Shown here: piece after piece, positions 30,801 through 35,845 of the stretch | Layout: each line of letters begins with the position of its first letter | How positions within the stretch are numbered: position 1 is the first letter of the stretch | The notes under the pieces: generated by a model | Seen by the model: the letters and a program-made list of their open reading frames with translations, nothing else | What the model was told of the DNA's origin: nothing | Databases searched by the model: none | Source of the DNA: a virus | Strand: one strand, 5' to 3' | Virus record (IMG/VR): IMGVR_UViG_3300009182_000009 | Coordinates: 1-35,845 of that record | Length of the DNA stretch: 35,845 nucleotides | Translations under genes and position numbers: made by a program

Positions 30801-33083
30801 TACAAAGAACTTATGGAGACCATGCAGAATGGTCGTGAGGCATGGAGAATGCAGGAGCAGGAGAGGATCGATGACATCAAAGAGAACCAAGGTCTCATCG
30901 AAGACAACCTTCCAGCATGGACGGACGCAGCACTCAAACGGGCAAATGCAGACCGCAAGGGATTCTGGGACATTGTACGAGGCATGGTCTGGTCCCACAC
31001 AGGATACGAGGCACTTTTCCGCAGGATCCTCCCCAAGGGCATGGAACCCTTGGTGCAGGAGTGGAGCAACCGGATTCGTCGTGCCAATAACGAAACCGAG
31101 AAGGCAAGCATGGAAAACTGGACGGGACTCATCAAGAGCATCCAAAAGGGTGCTGGTGGTGACGGTGCATTCAAGACTGCCGAGGCAGTGGAGAAGCTAC
31201 GCACAATGGTCACAGACAAGATCTTCAAGATTGAGGGACGCAGGGTGCAAGACGAAGGGATCCTCATTGAAAAAGCCGAGCAGATGCTCAAGGGAGAGAT
31301 GTCAACTGCTGGATATTCCAAGGAGGAACTCAATGCGATTGCTGACGAACTGGCATCCCTTCCCGTGGATACCAGGAAGAAGTATGTGACCATCACACGG
31401 GTCGTCAAGGAAGGCACACGGCAGGCACTTCCGATGTCCCTGGACGAGATGATTTTCACGACGATGGCATGGGAGCAATTGGATGTCCGTGCCAAAATGG
31501 AGTACACCGGATGGACTGACGAGTCGTACAACCAGATGGTTGCCGAGATCAACAAGTCACCCATTGCCAGCAGTGTTCGTGACTACCTCAAGGATTTCTA
31601 CAAGAACTCCTACGACAAGTTGAACGAGGTTCACATGCGGATGTTCGGCATGCGTATGGCAGATAACCCCAACTATGCCCCCACCAAGTACGAGACCAAG
31701 GGCAGCACTCCCGATCCGACGATGGATGGCATTGCTGGAACCGGAGGGGGGACGACCCCAGGGTTCCTTAAGCCAAGGGTCAAGCACTCGGAACCATTTA
31801 GGGTCGCCAGTGCCACCGATGTCTACCAGCAGAATGCTGCACAGCAGGCACATTGGGTAGCCTTTGCAGAACTCTACCGTGAGATTTCCTCCACTCTCAA
31901 CGGCAAGGATGTCCGGTTGGCACTCAAGGGTGCAAACGGCATGGGACTTACAGAACTTCTGAATAGTTCACTCAAGACCTTGGCACAGGGTGGTGGTGTC
32001 AACAACGACCCCATGTGGGTCAAGAAAGTGGGCAGTGTCGCCACATCGGGAACGGCAGTCGCAGCAATGGGGTACAACTTGAAGACCATTGCCAACCAGT
32101 TGGAGTCTGGTTCTAGGTTCCTGTATGCATTGCCACTCAAGGATGTGGCACGGGCATTGAGCAATCCGGTGGCATTACTAGAATCCATGCCAAAGGTTTG
32201 GAACTCCGAGACCGTGCAGAACCGACTAGTGGGTGGATCCAACCCTGCTGCTCGGTTTGTATTTCAGAATGCCCACATGTCTCCCTCCAAGTGGTTGTCA
32301 TCATACTATGCTTTGGGAACGACCGGATTGCAGCCCATGCAGTACGCAGACGCAGCACTCACTACCCTGTCATCGGCAATTGTCTACCGTGATGCCTACA
32401 CCAGGGCAATGAAAGCAGGCTTATCCGAAAAGGCAGCAGAGGCACGGGCATTGGATGCAATGGATGCTGCCGTCTATCGCTACTCCCAACCCGTCATGTT
32501 CTCTGCCAAGTCGGATGTGGAAAACACTTCCAACGCTGCCATGAAACTCCTGTTCATGTTCATGTCGGATCCCCGTCTGAAGACCGGAATTATCACCGAT
32601 GCCGTGCATGGAATCGTCAGTGGCAAGGGCGATAAAGGTGACCATTGGAGGAGGATCGGTGCAGTGATGCTCGGTGCATTGCTCTCCCAGACAGTTGCCA
32701 ATGTCTATCGGGACATTTTCTCCGATGATTCTGATGACAAAATCTGGACGGTGGGTGGTTATGCCAAGGCTTTAGCACTCGCACCCTTTCAGGGGTTTTT
32801 CCTGCTTGGCACGGCAATTGATGTGGGTCTCTCATCGGTCTCCGGTCAACCCTCATACCAAAATTCTAGCAACCCCTTGGTCACCTCCGGTGAGAATGCC
32901 ATTCGTGCAGCCAAGCATGCAGGAGACATCCTCCAGACCGACAACATGGACAAGTGGATGGATGAACTCAACCGGATTGCCAGGGCATTGGCAGTCACTC
33001 CAGTGACGGCAGTGCCTGCTGCTGTGTTGAATGTCGCCAAACCGATCAGAGGTGCTATGAAAAACGCACAAAAAAGTGACTGA
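24879..33083 (+). CDS. Giant internal virion / polyvalent protein (gp16 position)
   Basis: This 2734-residue protein covers 23% of the genome. Region 1-770: helical, with hydrophobic segments near 385-440 (VPWMAAFAVDPAIGIGAMG) that may insert in membranes. Region 770-900: zincin-remnant-like segment (FLH776-E777-SSDAH...EAHTQLFLDYAGG) like the metallopeptidase part of phage polyvalent proteins but degenerate. FSIK-type motifs at F933, F1084, F1432 and YSIR at Y1661 separate modules: an acidic linker, a MuF-neighbour-like module (VWAFNSAGVARTVARR), and a module containing GYNPDRHSYYYDRSDMRQVV. Region 1662-1900 is coiled coil. The remainder resembles large-polyvalent-protein C-terminal domains (possibly LPD38) with hydrophobic helices near 2590-2660. 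It is probably ejected with the DNA and carries host-takeover domains. No lysozyme/SLT domain is evident. Confidence 0.8.
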   Translation: MADLLDPQKPDTLQPDILADENFMQQEDKPKDIFPDQNPQFGIVKQDPKVASFINEAYDKSNQWLAKTLDNVDAIPVPKDTIDKKAMREMAASYAVIKQLTGVEPVEAAKNYQLLQKGVSAQWGEDAPKSTADFLDQARRHINGTLNYGTALTNAFNQGITDNEGGKMKDPVISEQEWRTSNGSLIASKGGSTPLDEKGIHEAFTSMYDRGAAIAMNPMFPLVKQTYDFFKGGVTPEGTPKLDAVSDTMLEFDATPSASESTLKSKIMGMTDEQQNQFFQTLGQYSLAKGDDKASIGQWFGELGQTLSRGIVDTGNAIVEPPLRSLATSAGDLGVLLGNPELAQGAENYTRDLDVQARLKDAADNVINPLHEYGFATDVIRGAVSAVPWMAAFAVDPAIGIGAMGLSNIGNVQTVLRQNNPGMSQAELNAISVMAAAPMTALQSISMGSAFKAFPWLEQRIATTFGGGIVNQIAHIGVTTAGMNLADATSIVSQKLAQVFDPEIKMGSPASDQLVDLMLRLPESASTFALITLAGAGIHKLQGGKNADQAKNAAVNVAKGLRDEQALRALGWSNEQILEAQNAPLDKVLDTVTRIKGDIRSDAIAQGKTIAEKQSILSRLYAESPETPTMIVLDDGSYRLMVPDSKGVLQSAGETPDFEVANSRLIRLEKFHELKQLQHFNQLIDHMMGVWEKQGIKNRTVETPSEPGKTVQDYLDQKESTLSEAELRLRVALAGGHENDSLSSSIIEGYTTNEWKNKVYTDIIKVLDHNPQTFLHESSDAHTNRAIAMGKFTHADLVRWIRQTEAGMKAIDGQDHQYLKPEYENNPAAIVEAHTQLFLDYAGGKFEAYKAAPSALKGFFKAMLRYFQNVLAKAKVLNAAIEAGTVPKEYHQHLAETMGLDMGERLAPEEGKETARLMGADVSDGNLEQQTLFSIKPKESADDEKMNPIRAALQQYEDGEKIQDFGDLVDHIDELAGETGNSDLDTALYDYRTAVDEDYKMYGGRGDAEEYEAQFLSDLAKAADNLDNESNGEPITHPDGTVSNPNETTEPGTPAPDTGIAEIDPDQQEGDGWKDIPWTEETNFSIKHLPTSFVWMSKKEYDKIAKRTDTIAGIHIDRMRVGEYLGIDLQGGMYYPTIVENLKKRVVWAFNSAGVARTVARRAAENGGYVKLILMQEGNVIGNKTFGNIWFEQLRRNIAAGSITEKKALEALNTIRDRYKTKKAIVDGTGDFVVKMVKDKETGKMVPEMVENKKTGKMEKKMVRVKGTGEVYDKSYTGHMEEWKSLAEAQTAILAMTQTKRASTYFNKTKTNTKSKGEGISYGNLLSKKMTAMGLPDAATIVEAIEEPSFKGVPKGASVAIIKFDPVADGEKILTGKQAGVTPHISYNYVLKGEPVARMRKFKVVDEEFPETKNRILTQAHTDFPLERSVSFSIKPGASDILKKYEGMNSVETTKEGRKFSPIVRDLLQRRKNGEDIPYSVIQEATNEHYPAQLVEVPKSVDDLPSQETIKDAVGAKYQSPDDNLPKAGDAVEARQDVPSMTRKGVGVVTLTSGDKRTYLAAVRMDKPQFVLDEAASLRIGLGQNKAPHIKIHATFAKDQSMPPDLETWTQVGYNPDRHSYYYDRSDMRQVVGASEAYQVGNTVFVKDPVYGDGRPSNISYSIRTKADAERVNAEFERQMVASPTKRREIIERAAARFGKVQEDMAKINEELASDMKHRREVNAATMQEKKAREIEDIELGEKQELRDALEKNKDKFSDRLLTAEGQKKISLEAQMKDRARLIEKGIKDKYAEKKKAMEQRYSEEDVTALSRADIRQEMQQNLVTLGAIIRTLPKSLQGEIGSPYTQYAALTNDTAKAKFLSTIIGRMTKAIDNNIKGAFIEKIEAALKKAKPKAGDNKIKKSRFGADAQDFLDTAYRASLMDNDKVVEELDALEKKINDATTPEETSALVQEWGIVNTYGDLYGRTALHLENAYKELMETMQNGREAWRMQEQERIDDIKENQGLIEDNLPAWTDAALKRANADRKGFWDIVRGMVWSHTGYEALFRRILPKGMEPLVQEWSNRIRRANNETEKASMENWTGLIKSIQKGAGGDGAFKTAEAVEKLRTMVTDKIFKIEGRRVQDEGILIEKAEQMLKGEMSTAGYSKEELNAIADELASLPVDTRKKYVTITRVVKEGTRQALPMSLDEMIFTTMAWEQLDVRAKMEYTGWTDESYNQMVAEINKSPIASSVRDYLKDFYKNSYDKLNEVHMRMFGMRMADNPNYAPTKYETKGSTPDPTMDGIAGTGGGTTPGFLKPRVKHSEPFRVASATDVYQQNAAQQAHWVAFAELYREISSTLNGKDVRLALKGANGMGLTELLNSSLKTLAQGGGVNNDPMWVKKVGSVATSGTAVAAMGYNLKTIANQLESGSRFLYALPLKDVARALSNPVALLESMPKVWNSETVQNRLVGGSNPAARFVFQNAHMSPSKWLSSYYALGTTGLQPMQYADAALTTLSSAIVYRDAYTRAMKAGLSEKAAEARALDAMDAAVYRYSQPVMFSAKSDVENTSNAAMKLLFMFMSDPRLKTGIITDAVHGIVSGKGDKGDHWRRIGAVMLGALLSQTVANVYRDIFSDDSDDKIWTVGGYAKALALAPFQGFFLLGTAIDVGLSSVSGQPSYQNSSNPLVTSGENAIRAAKHAGDILQTDNMDKWMDELNRIARALAVTPVTAVPAAVLNVAKPIRGAMKNAQKSD

Positions 33084-33102
33084 TATTTGACGATGTAAAG
33101 TG

Positions 33103-33130
33103 TTGCACAGGGTAGGGTGTGATGTTAAAT
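33103..33130 (+). promoter_or_regulatory. Weak candidate promoter for tail-fibre genes
   Basis: TTGCAC (33103-33108) and TTAAAT (33125-33130) are 16 bp apart in the 57-bp gap before the fibre gene. A start would fall only a few bases before ATG 33141, giving an almost leaderless message. TTGACG at 33087-33092 lacks a partner at 17 bp. Low confidence. Confidence 0.25.
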
Positions 33131-33140
33131 CGATCAAAAC

Positions 33141-34592
33141 ATGGCACTCAATAATGACACTTCTTCGGTATCTCTAGTCGGAACTGGCAGTGCCAGCATT
33201 CCGTACCAGGTTCCCTTTGAGTTCCTGGCAAATGAAGATCTCTCTGTTTATGTCACGACCGGAGGGGTGATCACTCAACTTTCCTATACCAACGGTGATT
33301 TCACTGTGACGGGTGCTGGAAACACCTCTGGTGGAACCGTTTCCACAAAGGTTGCAGTGCCTATAACATCGACCGTGTACATTGCTCGGAATGTCAGTCT
33401 GACCCAGAAGACCAGTTTCATCACGGGAGATCGGTTCCCCTCGCAGGCAATGGAACGGGCATTGGATAAGTTGACGATGATCTGCCAGCAGATGCAGCGG
33501 GTATTCTCCAAGGGGATTCGGTTTTCTGACACTGCTCCGGTTCAACCCTCACTATCCCCCCAAACCAACTCCATCCTGGGATTTGATAACAATGGCACAG
33601 TCACCTCCCTGTCGAGCAACGGTCTCACAGGTGCTCCACCCTATGTCTTGGGGACATCAGCAGCAGGAACCATTCCCACCTTCCTTTCCCTGCCCACATT
33701 TTCTTTGACTGACAATTCCGTATCACCACAAAAATTGACAGATGGTCACCCGTATTGGGATGCCACGGGAATCCTGCACACATCGGGAACCGCAAACGGG
33801 TTCAAGGTAACCGAGAGAACCGGAACCAAAACCGCATCATTCTACAAGGACGCAGGAGTCACCTACATTGCTGACCAGGATAAGGGGGCATGCGTGACCA
33901 TTGATGCCACCACCGGAAAGGTGGCAGCACCATTCGGGTTCAGTGGGAATGTGACAGGAAATGTCACTGGCAGCGTGACGGGTGATGTCACGGGGAATGT
34001 TTCTGGAACTTCTGCCTCTTCCTCGGCTGCTGTTGCTGGATCGACACTGCAAAAAAGTACTGCTAGGGCATTTGCCAAAATCGCAACCACGGCAACCAAT
34101 TCCGATTCATACCTAGTAACCACTGCTGGAACTGCAACCGCAGGTGCAGTCATCACGGTGACTACTGGGAAAGTACATGGTTTAGCAGTTGGCAACACAG
34201 TCTATGTTTCCGGTTCAAGCAATATCGGTAATGCACTTCGCACGGTTACTACTGTTCCCTCAACGACCACTTTCACATTTACAAATACTGTTGGTATATT
34301 GTCAGTCACTACCACTTCGCAGACATGCTATTGGCTGCAATCCCTGGCAGTTCCTACGATTCTCAACAATTTCAATGTGTTGAGTATCACCAACACCAGT
34401 TTGGGTGCGTATACGGTGACTATGACCAATGCCGTCAATACTGACTATTCCGTTATTGCCAATTCTAGAACTCCGAACAGTGGCAATACTTACGCAGTTC
34501 CTTCATCTACCACCGCATTTGTTTTGTACACCTACACGGGTGGCATAGCAGCACTCAATTCCAATACTGATTTTGCCGTCTTCTCTATCTAA
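33141..34592 (+). CDS. Tail fibre protein with T7 gp17-like N-terminus
   Basis: In this 483-residue protein residues 1-135 resemble the T7 tail-fibre attachment domain: IPYQVPFEFLANEDLSVYVT, then YIARNVSLTQKTSF, RFPSQAMERALDKLTMICQQ and FSKGIRFSD. The shaft region around residues 270-292 (33943-34005) is a tandem GNVTG/SVTG/DVTG/NVSG repeat, typical of triple-stranded fibre shafts. The C-terminus is Thr/Ser/Asn-rich beta structure with more A/T-ending codons, likely the receptor-binding part and possibly exchanged. No chaperone domain is seen at its end. Confidence 0.85.
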   Translation: MALNNDTSSVSLVGTGSASIPYQVPFEFLANEDLSVYVTTGGVITQLSYTNGDFTVTGAGNTSGGTVSTKVAVPITSTVYIARNVSLTQKTSFITGDRFPSQAMERALDKLTMICQQMQRVFSKGIRFSDTAPVQPSLSPQTNSILGFDNNGTVTSLSSNGLTGAPPYVLGTSAAGTIPTFLSLPTFSLTDNSVSPQKLTDGHPYWDATGILHTSGTANGFKVTERTGTKTASFYKDAGVTYIADQDKGACVTIDATTGKVAAPFGFSGNVTGNVTGSVTGDVTGNVSGTSASSSAAVAGSTLQKSTARAFAKIATTATNSDSYLVTTAGTATAGAVITVTTGKVHGLAVGNTVYVSGSSNIGNALRTVTTVPSTTTFTFTNTVGILSVTTTSQTCYWLQSLAVPTILNNFNVLSITNTSLGAYTVTMTNAVNTDYSVIANSRTPNSGNTYAVPSSTTAFVLYTYTGGIAALNSNTDFAVFSI

Positions 34593-34594
34593 CC

Positions 34595-35017
34595 ATGCCA
34601 CTTGTAACCTTCCCCAACCCAGACGGTAGCCTCGCAATCCTCATTCCCGTGGACACCACGGTTCCATTGGAGGAAATCATTGCCCGATCCTTGCCACCAG
34701 GAACTCCACACTTTGTGTGTGACTCCATAGATCGGGATCCATCATTCCACGATGCCTACGATTTTGATCCCACCACCGGATCAACATTCATCCCTGCCAG
34801 GGGCAAGGAGGTTCAACTCAATCTGTGGAGGGAATTCCGCAAACCTCTGCTGGAGAAACTCGACATCGCTTTCACCAAGGCACTGGAGACCAACGACACG
34901 ACTGCCATGCAAGAGGTCTCTGCCAATAAGCAGGCACTGCGGGATGTCACCAAGACCCCATTGCCAGATGACCTTGACGGCATCAAATCCACCTTCCCCT
35001 CAATCCTCAACCCATAA
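34595..35017 (+). CDS. Conserved phage tail-region protein (possible tail assembly factor)
   Basis: This 140-residue protein has the plan VTFPNPDGSLAILIPVD...PLEEIIARSLPPGTPHFVCD, then DFDPTTG, followed by an amphipathic C-terminal half (EFRKPLLEKLDIAFTKALET, NKQALRDVT, LP..LDGIKSTFPSIL). The R.PLL..LD..f.kALE and KQ-LRD signatures occur in a phage protein family next to tail fibres, sometimes labelled tail assembly chaperone. The function is unproven. It starts two bases after the fibre stop. Confidence 0.72.
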   Translation: MPLVTFPNPDGSLAILIPVDTTVPLEEIIARSLPPGTPHFVCDSIDRDPSFHDAYDFDPTTGSTFIPARGKEVQLNLWREFRKPLLEKLDIAFTKALETNDTTAMQEVSANKQALRDVTKTPLPDDLDGIKSTFPSILNP

Positions 35018-35022
35018 CCACC

Positions 35023-35136
35023 ATGACCATAACCACCGTAGTGACCCAAGGTTCCACCAGCAGAACCATCAGCACATTCTCCCAGGAGGGAGGCAAGACT
35101 CCGACAGAAGTCAATGCCGACCCTAGCAGGGAATAA
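35023..35136 (+). CDS. 37-residue Thr/Ser-rich ORF
   Basis: The ATG at 35023 follows the previous stop by five bases. The product (TITTVVTQGSTSRTISTFSQ...) is Thr/Ser-rich, like beta-strand sections of tail proteins. No family match. It may be a minor structural peptide. Called because it fills the gap in frame-consistent fashion with typical codon use, but unproven. Confidence 0.42.
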   Translation: MTITTVVTQGSTSRTISTFSQEGGKTPTEVNADPSRE

Positions 35137-35148
35137 CACGCACCACCC

Positions 35149-35397
35149 ATGCCCAACTCTATCTCCAATCCTTTCGACTCCGGTTTCAACGGGGGCACTC
35201 TCATCACCGGAACCACTGCCAAGACCGGATCTTGGTATGCCGTCCAAGTCGTTGCCGATGTGGTTTTTTCGACCCTTACTGGCAACCTCGGTGGCGACAC
35301 CTACGCAGGGGTCACCTTTGCTGCTGGCACGGTGATCTACGGTTCATTCACTGCCATCACCCTGGCATCCGGTAAAGTCATTGCCTACTCCAGGTAA
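35149..35397 (+). CDS. Small beta-rich phage virion-associated protein
   Basis: This 82-residue protein contains TGSWYAVQVVADVVFSTLTG and AGTVIYGSFTAITLASGKVI with a terminal AY, a short beta-sandwich pattern (sW.aiqvl.d..f..lt.n...G..i.G.fT.i.LaSG.viAY). I recognise this from small proteins encoded near phage tail-fibre and lectin genes. The role is unknown. Its TAA overlaps the next ATG (TAATG at 35395-35399). Confidence 0.7.
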   Translation: MPNSISNPFDSGFNGGTLITGTTAKTGSWYAVQVVADVVFSTLTGNLGGDTYAGVTFAAGTVIYGSFTAITLASGKVIAYSR

Positions 35398-35845
35398 TGC
35401 CACTACTCGGTCTCGGTATTGAACTTGGAAAGCAGGGGGGGATTACCTCCTCTCCTGCTCCATCCCCGTATGATCCCGATGCACTGAATTGGTTTTCAGC
35501 AGTATCAGCATTGGGAGGCACTGTCTCCGATGCCAACAAGCCTGCCATCAATGCGTTCTTTGTAGCACTCAAGACCGGAGGGGTTTGGTCGTCAATTGCC
35601 CAAGCTAACTTGTTTGCAGGGGCATCCACCGTAGCCAGTGCAATGGCTCCGATTGTTGGAAGCACCATTGCCAACAATGGGTTTCTTGATGCCGACTACA
35701 GCAGCACATTGGGTCTCACCAATACGAACGGCACGAGATACATCAACACGAACAGGGCAAACAATGCGGATGCCAGTCAGAATTCCCGTCACATGTATGT
35801 GTTTGTGACATCCATGCCAACGCTACCAGTCACTGCGTCTCAATA
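35397..35845 (+). CDS. Lectin-like tail protein, N-terminal part (continues at base 1)
   Basis: ATG 35397 overlaps the preceding stop. The frame stays open to the end of the window and continues at bases 2-490, where the 271-residue protein ends. The N-terminal part has a short Gly/Ser/Pro-rich leader, then ALNWFSAVSALGGTVSDANK and INAFFVALKTGGVWSSI. That is the helical cap (D..a..f..aaG.t......Ai..lv..LK..glW..) preceding the LamG-like module in phage tail proteins. The YIN-x-NR loop leads into the lectin part. Likely a receptor- or glycan-binding tip component. Confidence 0.85.
   Translation, partial: MPLLGLGIELGKQGGITSSPAPSPYDPDALNWFSAVSALGGTVSDANKPAINAFFVALKTGGVWSSIAQANLFAGASTVASAMAPIVGSTIANNGFLDADYSSTLGLTNTNGTRYINTNRANNADASQNSRHMYVFVTSMPTLPVTASQ
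35723..35845. repeat. Right copy of 123-bp terminal direct repeat
   Basis: Identical to bases 1-123 and in the same codon phase, so the tail gene reads smoothly across the junction. This shows that the sequence closes into a circle. Confidence 0.97.

Larger units (their letters stand above)
1..35845 (+). mobile_element. Complete temperate podovirus-like phage genome (circular contig)
   Basis: The window holds one full complement of phage genes: integration, control, recombination/replication, packaging, head, short-tail and lysis genes, all on the + strand. A T7-like virion order is visible: portal, scaffold, capsid, tail tube A, tail tube B, internal virion proteins, fibre. The ends overlap by 123 identical bases and a tail gene is continuous across the junction, so the map is circular with about 35,722 unique bases. 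There is no phage RNA or DNA polymerase gene. The integrase with its attP-like site implies a temperate lifestyle. Host and relatives cannot be fixed from sequence alone. Confidence 0.93.

Noticed and set aside
30800-31564. Antisense open frame of 254 codons
   Set aside because: It mirrors the coding frame of the giant virion protein, has Ser/Arg-rich low-complexity composition and no neighbouring - strand gene or promoter.
33943-34005. Tandem repeat as a mobile or phase-variable element
   Set aside because: The GNVTG-type units are diverged at the DNA level and encode a common fibre-shaft motif, so no slippage-prone simple repeat is present.
33141-35845. Diversity-generating retroelement acting on the fibre or lectin gene
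   Set aside because: No reverse transcriptase gene and no template/variable repeat pair was seen anywhere in the genome.

Overview
This window is one complete genome of a tailed bacteriophage with a short, T7-like tail (podovirus layout). The first and last 123 bases are identical, and one tail gene runs off the right end and continues in frame at the left end. The unit is therefore circular, or circularly permuted, with about 35,722 unique bases. Every gene I can support lies on the + strand, most with 1-4 base start/stop overlaps (ATGA, GTGA, TGATG) that suggest translational coupling.

Layout. 1-1923: end of a lectin-like tail protein, then a lysis cassette (coiled-coil/membrane protein, three-helix holin, GH108-type endolysin, small HExxH protein). 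1922-3290: integration module, with a tRNA 3'-half-like sequence (candidate attP), helically phased 10-bp repeats, a tyrosine integrase, and inverted repeats on both sides. 3261-4880: control region with a good sigma70-like promoter, three copies of the dyad GGTGNGAGTAYACC, two small ribbon-helix-helix-like proteins and an excisionase-type HTH protein, plus tiny ORFs. 4877-11898: recombination and replication (ERF annealing protein, PD-(D/E)XK exonuclease with a Cas4-like cysteine pattern, cytosine-methyltransferase-like protein, VRR-NUC nuclease, DUF1376 protein with internal iterons, DnaC-like loader, another PD-(D/E)XK-like protein, SSB-like protein) with many small genes. 12001-17581: packaging and head assembly (TerS, TerL, portal, scaffold). 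17582-17921: a gene-free regulatory region with a terminator, dyads and a promoter. 17922-33083: major capsid protein, tail tube proteins A and B, a cupin-like protein, and internal virion proteins ending in a 2734-residue polyvalent-type protein. 33141-end: tail fibre and accessory tail proteins.

Lifestyle. The integrase, attP-like site and Xis-like HTH protein point to a temperate phage. I see no divergently transcribed CI-type repressor, so control may rest on the RHH-like proteins acting at the three dyads. There is no DNA or RNA polymerase gene. A host polymerase and helicase are presumably recruited through the DnaC-like loader.

Host. It is not identified. Many starts have A/C-rich leaders without a Shine-Dalgarno sequence, and the integrase has an N-x-x-R-H box II with a C-terminal FW, a form I associate loosely with Verrucomicrobiota and relatives. 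The most striking whole-genome signal is that I found no GGCC and no GCGC anywhere. Alanine codons follow a context rule (GCA after a G-ending codon, GCC otherwise), as expected under strong restriction pressure.
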